This document shows, piece by piece, positions 15,813 through 24,438 of a DNA stretch of 60,884 nt. The first letter of the stretch is position 1, and every line of letters begins with the position of its first letter. The stretch covers positions 51,155-112,038 of the forward strand of contig JALRIN010000003.1 in the NCBI GenBank assembly GCA_023255415.1. The letters are read 5' to 3'. The notes under the pieces are model-generated. The model did no database searches. It was not told where the DNA came from and worked only from the letters and a program-made list of their open reading frames with translations. A program made the position numbers and the translations under genes. This DNA comes from Cypionkella sp. GTDB taxonomy: Bacteria > Pseudomonadota > Alphaproteobacteria > Rhodobacterales > Rhodobacteraceae.

Positions 15813-17069
15813 ATGCCTGTTCTCGTGATGAAATTCGGCGGCACCTCGGTGGCCGACCTGGCGCGCATCGAAAATGCCGCGCAAAAGGTAAAGGCCGAGG
15901 TGGCGCGTGGCTATGACGTGATCGTCATCGTCTCGGCGATGTCGGGCGAAACCAATAAGATGGTTGGTTTTGTCGAGGGCACCTCCAAGCTTTACGACGC
16001 GCGCGAATATGACGCCGTGGTCTCCAGCGGTGAAAATGTCACCGCAGGTCTGATGGCGCTGCGCTTGCAGGAAATGGATATTCCCGCGCGCAGCTGGCAA
16101 GGCTGGCAAGTGCCGATCAACACCACCTCGGCGCATAGCTCGGCGCGTTTTGTCTCCATCCCGCGCGACAATATCGAAGCCAAGTTCAAAGAAGGCTTCA
16201 AGGTCGCCGTGGTTGCGGGTTTTCAAGGTGTGTCGGCCGAAGGCCGCATCACCACGCTGGGCCGTGGCGGCTCTGACACCACCGCCGTGGCCTTTGCCGC
16301 CGCCTTTGACGCCGAACGCTGCGACATCTACACCGACGTGGACGGCATCTATACCACCGATCCGCGCATTACCTCAAAGGCGCGCAAACTTGATCGCATC
16401 GCCTTTGAAGAGATGCTCGAGTTGGCATCTTTGGGCGCGAAAGTGCTGCAAACCCGCTCGGTTGAACTTGCAATGCGCTATAAAGTGCGGCTGCGGGTGC
16501 TTTCCTCTTTCGAGGAAACCGACGAGAATTCTGGAACCTTGGTCTGCGACGAGGATGAGCTGATGGAATCGAAAGTTGTCTCGGGTGTGGCCTATAGCCG
16601 CGACGAAGCGAAAATGACCCTTGTCACCGTCGAGGACCGCCCCGGCGTCGCCTCGGCTATCTTTGGCCCCTTGGCCGAAGCCGGCGTGAACGTCGATATG
16701 ATCGTGCAGAACATCTCGGAAAAAGATGTCGGCGATCGCACGGTTGCGGTGACCGATATGACCTTCTCTTGCCCGGTCAATCAGGTCGCCCGCGCGCAAA
16801 AGGCGATGGAAGAGGCCCGCGCCTCTGGCGTGATCAGCTATGACGATCTGGTGGTCGATACCGAAGTTGCCAAGGTCTCGGTGGTTGGCATCGGCATGCG
16901 CAGCCACGCGGGCGTCGCTGCTAAGATGTTCGAAGCCCTTTCGAAAGAGAACGTCAATATCAAGGTGATCGGCACCTCCGAGATCAAGATCTCGGTGCTG
17001 ATCGACCGCAAATATATGGAACTGGCAGTGCAGGCGCTGCATGACGCCTTTGGGCTCGAAAAAGCTTAA
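15813..17069 (+). CDS. lysC: Aspartate kinase
   Basis: Phosphorylates L-aspartate, opening the lysine, threonine and methionine pathway. The 418 residues show the kinase motif VMKFGGTSVADLARIE, SAMSGETNKM, GRGGSDTTAVAFAAAF and YTDVDGIYTTDPR. Two ACT regulatory domains follow at about residues 265-415: VTVEDRPGVASAIFGPLAEA and VGIGMRSHAGVAAKMFEALS, the usual site of feedback inhibition. GGAGGGG at 15801-15807 precedes ATG 15813. A strong terminator follows. The linkage to ptsP downstream is common in alphaproteobacteria. Confidence 0.97.
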   Translation: MPVLVMKFGGTSVADLARIENAAQKVKAEVARGYDVIVIVSAMSGETNKMVGFVEGTSKLYDAREYDAVVSSGENVTAGLMALRLQEMDIPARSWQGWQVPINTTSAHSSARFVSIPRDNIEAKFKEGFKVAVVAGFQGVSAEGRITTLGRGGSDTTAVAFAAAFDAERCDIYTDVDGIYTTDPRITSKARKLDRIAFEEMLELASLGAKVLQTRSVELAMRYKVRLRVLSSFEETDENSGTLVCDEDELMESKVVSGVAYSRDEAKMTLVTVEDRPGVASAIFGPLAEAGVNVDMIVQNISEKDVGDRTVAVTDMTFSCPVNQVARAQKAMEEARASGVISYDDLVVDTEVAKVSVVGIGMRSHAGVAAKMFEALSKENVNIKVIGTSEIKISVLIDRKYMELAVQALHDAFGLEKA

Positions 17070-17092
17070 ACCAACCCATTTTTGCCGTAAAA

Positions 17093-17125
17093 CCCGCCCG
17101 ACAGCCCTCTGTCTGGCGGGTTTTT
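17093..17125 (+). terminator. Rho-independent terminator of lysC
   Basis: CCCGCCCGACAG, loop CCCT, CTGTCTGGCGGG: an 11-pair stem with one C-T mismatch, followed by TTTTT at 17121-17125. It begins 24 bases after the lysC stop. Confidence 0.93.
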
Positions 17126-17225
17126 CTTTGCCCGCAACCTGCGCCTTGCAATAGCGGCTTTTGCCCACTCCCCTTTGCCCAATAACTCGCCTATACAGAG
17201 GGCAATGACCTGACTGGATCAAGAT

Positions 17226-19472
17226 ATGCCCGCAGAACGCACAGACAGTGACAGCCGCAAACTTCTTCGCCGCCTGCGTGATGTGCTGGGCACCAAGGCG
17301 CAGGGCCAAGACCGGCTGGATCAGATCACCCATCTGATCGCCGATTCCATCGGCACCGAAGTCTGCAGTATCTATCTGTTTCGCGATGGCGACACGCTGG
17401 AACTTTGCGCCACCGAAGGCCTGAAAAAGGCCGCCGTGCATATGACGCGCATGAAGCTGGGCGAAGGGCTGGTGGGCCGTGTCGCCAAAACCGGCCTGCC
17501 GATCAACACCGCCGACGCGCCCAGCGAAAAAGGCTTTCGCTATATGCCCGAAACCGGCGAAGAGCTGTTTTCGTCTTTCCTGGGCGTGCCGATCCAACGC
17601 GTCAGCGAAAAGCTGGGCGTGCTGGTGGTGCAATCGAAAGACGCGCGCGCCTATTCCGAAGACGAGATCTATGCGCTGGAAATCGTTGCCATGGTGCTGG
17701 CTGAAATGGCCGAGCTGGGGGCCTTTGCCTCGGACGGCGAAAGCGTCGGGGCGCTGCACCGCCAACCGGTGCTGTTTCGCGGCTCGACCGGCCAAGAGGG
17801 GGCTTGCGAAGGCCGGGTCTGGCTGCACGAACCCCGCGTGGTGGTGACCAATCCCGTCGCCGACGACCCTTTGTTCGAGATGGACCGCATCCGCGAAGCC
17901 GTGGGTGTGCTGCGCGTTTCGGTCGATGATCTGCTGGCAGCCGAAAGCCTGGACAAAGAGCAAAAGGCGGTGCTCGAAGCTTACCGGATGTTCGCCCATT
18001 CCCGCGGCTGGCTGCGGCGGATGGAAGAAGACATCGCCTCTGGCCTCTCGGCCGAAGCTGCGGTGGAAAAAGAACAATCCGCCGCGCGCGCGCGTCTGGA
18101 ACAGGTGCCCGACGCCTATCTGCGCGAAAGGCTGCAAGATCTTGATGATCTCTCGAACCGGCTGCTGCGCATTCTGACCGGCCAAGGCAAGGATACCGGC
18201 GCGCAAATGCCGGAAAATCCGGTGCTGGTGGCGCGCAATATCGGGCCTGCGGAATTGTTGGAATACGGCCGCAAGCTGAAAGGCGTGGTGCTGGAAGAGG
18301 GTTCGGTCGGCAGCCATGCTGCAATCGTGGCGCGCGCGCTGTCGATCCCGATGGTGATCCATGCCGATAAGATCACCCACGAGGCGCTGAACGGCAACGC
18401 GATCTTGGTCGATGGCGATCAAGGCGTGGTGCATCTGCGCCCCGAAGACACCGTGGCGCGTTCCTTCCGCGACAAGATCGCCATGCAGGCCAAGGCGATG
18501 CAGCGCTACAGCTCGCTGCGCGATCTGCCCGCGATCACCCGCGACGGCGTCCGCATCGGCTTGCAAATGAACGCAGGGCTGATGGCCGATCTGCCCTCGC
18601 TTGAAGGCTCTGGCGCTGAAGGCGTCGGGCTGTTTCGCACCGAATTGCAGTTTCTGGTGCGCAACCATATGCCGCGCCGCGACGAATTGGCCGTGCTTTA
18701 CAAACGCGTGATCGAGGCCGCCAAGGGCCGCCCCGTCGCCTTTCGCACCCTTGATATCGGCTCGGACAAAGTCCTGCCCTATATGAAACCCCAAGACGAG
18801 CCGAACCCCGCCATGGGCTGGCGCGCCATCCGCGTCGGTCTGGACAAACCTGGTGTGCTGCGGATGCAGCTGCAAGCCTTGATCCGCGCCTCGGCCGGCA
18901 GACCCTTGTCGGTGATGTTCCCCTTTGTCAGCGAACACGGCGAATTTCTCGACTCGCGCAGCCATATGTTGCGCGAATTGCACCGCGAAAAAAGCCTCGG
19001 CCATCCGGTCCCCGAACGGCTGGAAATCGGGGCAATGCTGGAAACCCCCTCGCTGGCCTATGCCCCCGATGCGTTTTTCGAGATGGCCGATTTCATCTCC
19101 ATCGGCGGCAATGACCTCAAACAGTTCTTCTTTGCGGCTGACCGCGAAAATGAACGCGTGCGCAAACGCTACGACACGCTGAACGCCTCTTTCCTGACCT
19201 TCTTGCAATTCATCGTGGCGCGCTGTGCCGCCTCCAACACCCGCCTGTCATTTTGCGGCGAAGACGCTGGTCGCCCGATCGAAGCCGTGGCCTTCGCCGC
19301 CATCGGCCTGCGCCACCTCTCGATGCGCCCCGCCTCTATCGGCCCGGTCAAAGAACTGCTGCGCAAGATCAACCTTGCCGAAGCCCGCAGCGTGATCGAA
19401 ACCGCGCGCAGCGCAGGCGCCGAAACCATCCGCCCCGCCCTGACCGATTGGCTCGCCAAACAAGGCATCTAA
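17226..19472 (+). CDS. ptsP: PEP-protein phosphotransferase of the nitrogen PTS (EI-Ntr)
   Basis: Takes phosphate from phosphoenolpyruvate and passes it to NPr (PtsO) in the regulatory nitrogen PTS; it acts in the cytoplasm. The 748 residues have an N-terminal GAF domain (about 20-165: IGTEVCSIYLFRDGDTLELC, GEGLVGRVAKTGLPINTADA). The EI swivel domain follows, with active histidine in GSVGSHAAIVARALSIPMV, and then the PEP-binding barrel: GVGLFRTELQFL, RTLDIGSDKVLPY, EIGAMLETPSLAY, GGNDLKQFF and the cysteine motif LSFCGEDAGRP. GAF plus EI defines PtsP rather than sugar EI. NPr and EIIA-Ntr genes are not in the window. Confidence 0.96.
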   Translation: MPAERTDSDSRKLLRRLRDVLGTKAQGQDRLDQITHLIADSIGTEVCSIYLFRDGDTLELCATEGLKKAAVHMTRMKLGEGLVGRVAKTGLPINTADAPSEKGFRYMPETGEELFSSFLGVPIQRVSEKLGVLVVQSKDARAYSEDEIYALEIVAMVLAEMAELGAFASDGESVGALHRQPVLFRGSTGQEGACEGRVWLHEPRVVVTNPVADDPLFEMDRIREAVGVLRVSVDDLLAAESLDKEQKAVLEAYRMFAHSRGWLRRMEEDIASGLSAEAAVEKEQSAARARLEQVPDAYLRERLQDLDDLSNRLLRILTGQGKDTGAQMPENPVLVARNIGPAELLEYGRKLKGVVLEEGSVGSHAAIVARALSIPMVIHADKITHEALNGNAILVDGDQGVVHLRPEDTVARSFRDKIAMQAKAMQRYSSLRDLPAITRDGVRIGLQMNAGLMADLPSLEGSGAEGVGLFRTELQFLVRNHMPRRDELAVLYKRVIEAAKGRPVAFRTLDIGSDKVLPYMKPQDEPNPAMGWRAIRVGLDKPGVLRMQLQALIRASAGRPLSVMFPFVSEHGEFLDSRSHMLRELHREKSLGHPVPERLEIGAMLETPSLAYAPDAFFEMADFISIGGNDLKQFFFAADRENERVRKRYDTLNASFLTFLQFIVARCAASNTRLSFCGEDAGRPIEAVAFAAIGLRHLSMRPASIGPVKELLRKINLAEARSVIETARSAGAETIRPALTDWLAKQGI

Positions 19473-19482
19473 GCCCACAGCC

Positions 19483-19517
19483 GCTTTCATCTTGGCAAAA
19501 ATATCCCCCGCGGAGCG
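19483..19517 (+). repeat. Dispersed 3' element, copy R3
   Basis: GCTTTCATCTTGGCAAAAAT followed by ATCCCCCGCGGAGCG, ten bases after the ptsP stop and in ptsP orientation, in the convergent gap with the EcsC-like gene. Confidence 0.85.
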
Positions 19518-19537
19518 TCCCAGCCCCAAGGCCAAAC

Positions 19538-20296
19538 TCAGGCCTTGGTCACCTGCGGTGCCCGCACCGCGCGGGCAAAGGCCACCACCACCGCCTCGCC
19601 GCCGCTATGCTCGGCCAAACGCATCAGCGCAAAGCGAATGCGCGCCATCTCGCGGTAATAGCGCAAAAAGGCCGCATTCACCGCAGCCCCCGACAGCGCG
19701 CCCAAAATCGGCACCGATTGCGCCGCAAGCTTCTGCCCCAAACGCGCCGCCAAACTGGGGGCCACCCGTGCAATCAGCTTTTGCAGCGCGGGCCCCGTCA
19801 ACGTCAACCGCGCCGAGACAAAACCGCTGTTGATACCATCATCCTCTTGTAAAGGTGTGCCGGCGGCAAAAACTTCCAGACAAGCCGCCCGCACCCCCGC
19901 CTCATCAGGGTCAAACCCAGCGCGGATCGCCTCAGCACGAATGGCATGCAAAAACACCGTGATCGTCACAGGCAATTCCACAATCGAACCCATCAGCCCG
20001 CCCGCTCCGCCCGCAGCCCCGGTGGCAATCGCCGCCCAAGTTGCAGCCCCCGGCGCGATCGCAGGGCCTTCCTCTGCCCGCCCCGCCAGCCCATGCGCCG
20101 CCGTCAGTGCGACAATGACCGTCGCTTCGATCTGCTGGCGCAAAGCTTGCGGCAATCGCGCCATCTGCGCCTCGACCCCGCCGCCAATGCGGTTGACCAC
20201 CGCCATCAGCGGACCATTGGCACGCAGATAGGCCTGCGCCAAAGCGCTGATTTCAGCCTCAAGTTCAGGTGGTACAATCGCAGGCAACTGGCTCAT
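19538..20296 (-). CDS. EcsC-family protein
   Basis: The 252 residues match the EcsC family: a central hydrophobic segment rich in Gly/Ala (ATGAAGGAGGLMGSIVELPV), the conserved helix ending DPDEAGVRAACLEVFAAG, and a C-terminal VPILGALSGAAVNAAFLRYY signature. In Bacillus EcsC is encoded with an ABC transporter, but its own biochemical role is unknown. Here there is no transporter beside it. It lies on the minus strand downstream of a GNAT gene, 42 bases away, and may share its transcript. Confidence 0.85.
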   Translation of the reverse strand: MSQLPAIVPPELEAEISALAQAYLRANGPLMAVVNRIGGGVEAQMARLPQALRQQIEATVIVALTAAHGLAGRAEEGPAIAPGAATWAAIATGAAGGAGGLMGSIVELPVTITVFLHAIRAEAIRAGFDPDEAGVRAACLEVFAAGTPLQEDDGINSGFVSARLTLTGPALQKLIARVAPSLAARLGQKLAAQSVPILGALSGAAVNAAFLRYYREMARIRFALMRLAEHSGGEAVVVAFARAVRAPQVTKA

Positions 20297-20338
20297 TGCG
20301 CCAATGTGTGGGGCATTGGCCAGGTTTGCAAGAGCCAG

Positions 20339-20836
20339 CTATATCCCCGCGCCACTGACCTTTGTCACCGGCCCGCGCGTGTGCGCCCAGGCCCCGGCCT
20401 TCAGCGCAATGCCCAAAACCCGCTCTGGATTGGTTGGCGGCGGCATCTCGACCCCCTCAAGCTTGGCAAAGCCAAAGCGGCGGTAATAGGGCGCATCCCC
20501 CACCAATAAGACCCGCTCCCAGCCCAAACGCCGCGCCTCAGCCAGCGATTCGTTGATCAACAATCCGCCCAAACCCTCGCCTTGGCGCGTTGGATGCACC
20601 GCCACAGGGCCCAGCAGCAAAACGTCATCGCCGCCAACTTCTGCCGGCCAATAGCGAATCGCAGCTGCCAAAGTGCCATCGGCATCGCGCAGCGTCAGAC
20701 ACAGCGCCGCCACCGTCGGCACCCCCTCGCGCAACCGGTACGAAGACAAAGCCGTGCGACCGGGTGCAAAGCACAGGTCATACAGCGCCTCGACCTCCCA
20801 CCAGTCGGCTTCGGTTTCTTCTTCCAGCTGATACAA
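20339..20836 (-). CDS. GNAT-family N-acetyltransferase
   Basis: 165 residues of the GNAT fold. The acetyl-CoA loop is GPVAVHPTRQGEGLGGLLIN (the Q/RxxGxG/A pattern), preceded by the strand DVLLLGPV and followed by GWERVLLVGDAPYYRRFGF, a YhbS-like ending. The only start that keeps the first strand is TTG at 20836 (reverse complement of CAA), with a G-rich stretch upstream; this start is less certain. The substrate cannot be read from the sequence. Confidence 0.85.
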   Translation of the reverse strand: MYQLEEETEADWWEVEALYDLCFAPGRTALSSYRLREGVPTVAALCLTLRDADGTLAAAIRYWPAEVGGDDVLLLGPVAVHPTRQGEGLGGLLINESLAEARRLGWERVLLVGDAPYYRRFGFAKLEGVEMPPPTNPERVLGIALKAGAWAHTRGPVTKVSGAGI

Positions 20837-20914
20837 AACCGCCCCCGGACAGAATCATCTGGAAACGCGCCTAACATGCGCCTAGGTCAGGATCAAACCT
20901 GAAGGAAGCCGCCA

Positions 20915-21490
20915 ATGTTCTACAGCCCCGAAAACCGCCAAGGCCTCAAGCATAACCCCTTCAAGGCCATTGTCGCCCCCCGCCCCATCGGCTGGATCTC
21001 GACCCGTGGCCCCTTGGGCGACAACCTCGCGCCCTATTCGTTTTTCAATGCGATTTCTGACACGCCGATGCAGGTGATGTTCGCGGGCGGCCACAAAGAC
21101 AGCATCCGCAATGTGCAAAGCAGCGGCGTCTTTGCCGTCAACCTCGTCAGCCACCCCCTGCTGGCGCAGATGAACGCAAGCTCAGCCGCGCTGCCGCTGG
21201 GGGTGGATGAATTTGCCGTGGCAGGCGTGCAAAAGGCCGAATGCGACACCATTGCTTGCCCCCGCGTGGCCCAAGCCCCCGCCAGCCTCGAATGCCGCGC
21301 TCTGCAAGTGCTTGATCTCAAAGGTGGCGATCTGATGGTGATCGGCGAAGTCACCGGCATCCACATCGACCCGCAGTTTTTGCAAAACGGCCGCTTTGAC
21401 ACCGCCGCGGCGCAATTGACCGCCCGCTTGGGCTACCGCGACTATGCGGTGATCGACCGCATTTTTGAACTTGCCCGCCCGCAAGACTAA
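20915..21490 (+). CDS. Flavin reductase-like (FMN-binding split barrel) protein
   Basis: 191 residues of the flavin-reductase-like domain family, which bind FMN and use NAD(P)H or act as flavin-dependent oxidoreductases. Visible: APRPIGWISTRGPLGDNLAP (start of the split barrel), YSFFNAISDTPMQVMFAG, SGVFAVNLVS and a closing LGYRDYAVIDRIFEL. GAAGGA precedes ATG 20915. No monooxygenase partner lies beside it, so the substrate is unknown. The gene diverges from the GNAT gene and converges with tadA. Confidence 0.88.
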   Translation: MFYSPENRQGLKHNPFKAIVAPRPIGWISTRGPLGDNLAPYSFFNAISDTPMQVMFAGGHKDSIRNVQSSGVFAVNLVSHPLLAQMNASSAALPLGVDEFAVAGVQKAECDTIACPRVAQAPASLECRALQVLDLKGGDLMVIGEVTGIHIDPQFLQNGRFDTAAAQLTARLGYRDYAVIDRIFELARPQD

Positions 21491-21501
21491 CGGCACCAGC
21501 G

Positions 21502-21536
21502 GCTTTCATCTTGGCCTAAATATCCTCCGCGAAGCG
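21502..21536 (+). repeat. Dispersed 3' element, copy R4
   Basis: GCTTTCATCTTGGCCTAAAT followed by ATCCTCCGCGAAGCG, 11 bases after the flavin-reductase stop and in its orientation. Confidence 0.85.
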
Positions 21537-21549
21537 TCCCCGCGCCGCC

Positions 21550-21996
21550 TCAGCGCTTGGCGGCAAAAAAGGCGCGCAACAGCTGTTCTGACGCCTCGGC
21601 GGCGATGCCGTCATAAATCTCGGGGCTATGGTGACATTGGGCATGCGAAAACACCTTCGCCCCGTGCAAAGTGCCGCCCGATTTTGCATCCAGCGCCCCG
21701 ATATAAAGCCGCTTGATGCGTGCCGCGGCAATGGTGCCCGCACAGATCGGGCAAGGCTCTAGCGTCACATATAAATCGCACTCGGGCAGGCGTTCTGACT
21801 GCAACAACCGGCAGGCCTCGCGGATCGCCAGCACCTCGGCATGGGCCGTCGGGTCGCAAAGTGCGCGGGTGCGATTGCCGGCTGCGGCCAAGATCTGCCC
21901 GCCGCGCACCACCACTGCGCCAATCGGCACCTCGCCGCGCGCGGCCGCGGCATGGGCCTCGTCCAGGGCGGCCTGCATGAAGGATCGAAATGTCAT
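21550..21996 (-). CDS. tadA: tRNA-specific adenosine deaminase
   Basis: Zinc enzyme that converts A34 of tRNA-Arg(ACG) to inosine. The 148 residues carry both deaminase motifs: HAEVLAIREA with the zinc-binding histidine and catalytic glutamate, and PCPICAGTI with two zinc cysteines. The N-terminal strand EVPIGAVVVRGGQIL and the loop after HAE are as in TadA. Length is slightly short of E. coli TadA but typical. It diverges from the rluB-like gene across about 95 bases. Confidence 0.93.
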   Translation of the reverse strand: MTFRSFMQAALDEAHAAAARGEVPIGAVVVRGGQILAAAGNRTRALCDPTAHAEVLAIREACRLLQSERLPECDLYVTLEPCPICAGTIAAARIKRLYIGALDAKSGGTLHGAKVFSHAQCHHSPEIYDGIAAEASEQLLRAFFAAKR

Positions 21997-22091
21997 GCTT
22001 GCCTACTACCCCCTTGGCGCTTAGATTGCCAGCAAGGCCCGCATGGTGCGCGCCGCCCGCGCTTGCGCGTTCCCGCAGAAGGATGCCCTTG

Positions 22092-23279
22092 ATGGCCGAA
22101 AATACAACTCCCAAATCTCACCGCGTTGTGCTGCCGCGCAAAGCCGTGGCAAAGCCTGCAGCCGCCCCCGCCACGCCCAAGCAGGCAGGCACTCCAGAAG
22201 GCGAGCGTATCGCCAAAGTCCTCAGCCGCGTCGGCATCGCCTCGCGCCGCGAGGCCGAGCGGATGATTCAATTGGGCGAAGTTTCGGTCAACGGCAAGGT
22301 CATCACCTCGGCGGCACTGAACGTCACCGCCAAAGACAAAATCACCGTGCGCGGCGAGCCGATCGGCAAGGCCGAAGAGCCGCGTTTGTGGCTTTATTAC
22401 AAGCCCGAAGGTCTGGTGACCTCCGAGGCCGATGAAAAGGGCCGCGAAACGGTGTTTCAAAATCTGCCGCCCGAATTGCCGCGGGTGATGTCGGTGGGGC
22501 GGCTTGATTTGAATTCAGAAGGGCTTTTGCTTTTGACCAATGACGGCGGGCTTAAGCGACGGCTGGAACTGCCCTCGACCGGCTGGCTGCGCAAATACCG
22601 CGTGCGGGTGAACGGCAATCCGACCGATCCCGATCTGGAACCGCTGCGCAAGGGCATCGAGATTGAAGGCGAAAAGTTTCAGCCGATGGTCGTGGTGATC
22701 GACCGGATTCAGGGCGCGAATGCTTGGCTGACTGTGGGCCTGCGCGAGGGCAAGAACCGCGAAATTCGCCGGGCGATGGTGGCGATTGGGCTGGTGGTAA
22801 ACCGGCTGATCCGCGTCAGCTATGGCCCCTTCCGCTTGGGCGATCTGCAACCCGGCGATGTCGAAGAGGTGCGCGGCAAGGTGCTGCGCGATCAATTGGG
22901 CGAAGGCCGCACCCCCGAGGATGAGGCGCCGAAAAAGGTGGTGCGGGGCGCGCGCGAAGTGATCTCGCACGCGCCGCGCATCATTCGCGCCGAAGGTGCG
23001 CGCAGTGGCCCAAAAGGCCGCCGCGACCAAACCGAAGCCAATGCGCCCTTGACCGATTGGAACGAAGCCCCAAGGCCCCGCTTTGGCACCGCCAGCAAAA
23101 AAGCCGAAGACCGGCCAGCGCCAAAGACCTTTGGCAAGCCTGCCGGCAAGCCCACAGGGCGGCTCGAGGGCGCAAAGCCGGTGCGTCTGGGCAAGCCTGC
23201 AGGCAAGCCGGGGGCCAAGCCCGGCATCGCAGGGCCACGCAAGCCGCCTGTGGCAGGCAGGCCGCGTCAGCCCAAATGA
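22092..23279 (+). CDS. rluB: 23S rRNA pseudouridine synthase, RluB/RsuA family
   Basis: The 395 residues begin with an S4 RNA-binding domain (ERIAKVLSRVGIASRREAER, GEVSVNGKVI), followed by the RsuA/RluB catalytic domain with the aspartate in GRLDLNSEGLLLLTNDG and the motif LREGKNREIRRAM. A disordered basic tail of about 130 residues ends the protein, rich in repeats of GKPAGKP and KPTGR; such tails are common in alphaproteobacterial members. AGAAGGA lies about eight bases before ATG 22092, which favours it over ATG 22083. RluB is preferred over RsuA from general length; the exact target base is inference. Confidence 0.92.
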   Translation: MAENTTPKSHRVVLPRKAVAKPAAAPATPKQAGTPEGERIAKVLSRVGIASRREAERMIQLGEVSVNGKVITSAALNVTAKDKITVRGEPIGKAEEPRLWLYYKPEGLVTSEADEKGRETVFQNLPPELPRVMSVGRLDLNSEGLLLLTNDGGLKRRLELPSTGWLRKYRVRVNGNPTDPDLEPLRKGIEIEGEKFQPMVVVIDRIQGANAWLTVGLREGKNREIRRAMVAIGLVVNRLIRVSYGPFRLGDLQPGDVEEVRGKVLRDQLGEGRTPEDEAPKKVVRGAREVISHAPRIIRAEGARSGPKGRRDQTEANAPLTDWNEAPRPRFGTASKKAEDRPAPKTFGKPAGKPTGRLEGAKPVRLGKPAGKPGAKPGIAGPRKPPVAGRPRQPK

Positions 23280-23321
23280 GGGCTTGGTGAAATCCTGCGC
23301 TTTGCCCTCTGGCGTGAGCGA

Positions 23322-23358
23322 GTCTTGCGGCCTATGCTTTTGAGACCCGCCGCAAGAC
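23322..23358. other. Perfect 10-bp inverted repeat before the XpaC/TelA operon
   Basis: GTCTTGCGGC (23322-23331) and GCCGCAAGAC (23349-23358) are perfect inverted repeats separated by 17 bases. They lie between the rluB stop and the AAAAAAAAGGA ribosome binding region of the 27-residue peptide gene. There is no U-run after the stem, so it may be an operator or a 5' leader hairpin rather than a simple terminator. Confidence 0.6.
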
Positions 23359-23379
23359 CTGTAAAAAAAAGGACCGCTG

Positions 23380-23463
23380 ATGTCTGCTAAAATTCTTCGG
23401 ACCACGGCCTATCTGATGCTGCTGGCGTTGATCATCTATGTTGCTGTGCAAGGAGCCGTGTAA
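23380..23463 (+). CDS. 27-residue membrane peptide, first gene of the XpaC/TelA operon
   Basis: ATG 23380 follows an AAAAAAAAGGA stretch. It encodes a 27-residue peptide with a short basic start (MSAKILRTT) and one hydrophobic helix (AYLMLLALIIYVAVQGAV). Its TAA stop shares its last base with the ATG of the next gene (TAATG), a tight translational coupling that supports a real gene. Function is unknown; a membrane partner of the XpaC-like protein is inference. Confidence 0.6.
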   Translation: MSAKILRTTAYLMLLALIIYVAVQGAV

Positions 23464-24305
23464 TGGCGCGTCGTTTTGCGGGAAAGTATTCCTCCCAGCC
23501 ACAGGCCCCCGAAGATCCCGCCACGCGCGAGGCACGCCGCCCTACGGTGCTGTTCTTGCTGGCGTTTCTTTATGCCATCATCGCCTTTCGCAGCCCGCCT
23601 TCGACGATGCTGCTGGGGCTTTTGGCCTGTGGTTTGATGCTGCTAGCCGCTTGGCTGACTCGTGAGGGCGTGCGGGCACAGCTGGCCTATGAGGCGCGCA
23701 AAATTGCCAAACGGCCCGCCTTGCCGCGCAAGATCATCGCGGCTGGGCTGATGGGGGCTGCGCTGATTGCAGGTGGGATGATGTCGCAAGCGGGACTTTT
23801 GCTGCCGATCAGTTTTGGCATGGCGGGGGCGGCGCTGCATCTTCTGGCCTTTGGCCCCGACCCTTTGGCCGATAAGGGCATGCAGGGGATCGACAGCTTT
23901 CAGCTGGAACGGGTGTCGCGCGCGGTCACCGAGGGCGAAGGCTTTTTGACCGGCATGCGCGATGCGATTTTGCGCGCTGGCGATGCTGGGCTAGAGGCGC
24001 GGGTCGGTCAATTTGCCGCCACCGCGCGTGGCCTGTTTCGGCAGGTGGAAAACGACCCCGCCGATCTGACCGGCGCGCGCAAGTTTCTGACGGTTTATTT
24101 GATGGGCGCCCGCGACGCGACGGCGAAATTTGCTGATGCCTACGTCGCCACACGCGCGCCCGAAACCCGTGCCGATTATGAAGCCTTGCTGACCGATCTG
24201 GAAACCAGCTTTGCCGAGCGCACCCGCGCGCTTTTGGCCAATGACCACACCGATCTTGATGTCGAAATCAGCGTGCTGCGCGAAAGATTGGCTTTGGAAA
24301 AATAG
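23463..24305 (+). CDS. XpaC-like membrane protein (BCIP hydrolysis family)
   Basis: The 280 residues have a basic N-terminus, two hydrophobic hairpins (about residues 27-65 and 90-125), and a cytoplasmic helical domain. Conserved stretches include DSFQLERVSRAVTEGEGFLT and LTVYLMGARDATAKFADAYV. This matches the family named after Bacillus XpaC (5-bromo-4-chloroindolyl phosphate hydrolysis), whose true activity is not established. In Bacillus xpaC is next to the TelA homologue yaaN, as here. It overlaps the 27-residue peptide gene by one base. A 133-base gap before TelA may hold its own signals but nothing decisive is seen. Confidence 0.85.
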   Translation: MARRFAGKYSSQPQAPEDPATREARRPTVLFLLAFLYAIIAFRSPPSTMLLGLLACGLMLLAAWLTREGVRAQLAYEARKIAKRPALPRKIIAAGLMGAALIAGGMMSQAGLLLPISFGMAGAALHLLAFGPDPLADKGMQGIDSFQLERVSRAVTEGEGFLTGMRDAILRAGDAGLEARVGQFAATARGLFRQVENDPADLTGARKFLTVYLMGARDATAKFADAYVATRAPETRADYEALLTDLETSFAERTRALLANDHTDLDVEISVLRERLALEK

Positions 24306-24438
24306 TGTCTGCCTGGCGTTCTGCTGCCAAGCCGGCGCTTTTCCCCCCTTCTGTCATCAAACCTTTGCTGGAATTTCTCTTTCGTATAGCGCAGTCTGCG
24401 TTTCAATGCGCAAAAGCGCTGTTCAGGGGACCCAAGCC

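Noticed and set aside
16374..19208. A 944-codon open frame on the minus strand opposite lysC and ptsP
   Set aside because: It is antisense to two clear, well-conserved genes. It has histidine/glutamine/arginine-rich composition typical of the shadow frame of GC-rich coding DNA, and no recognisable domain.
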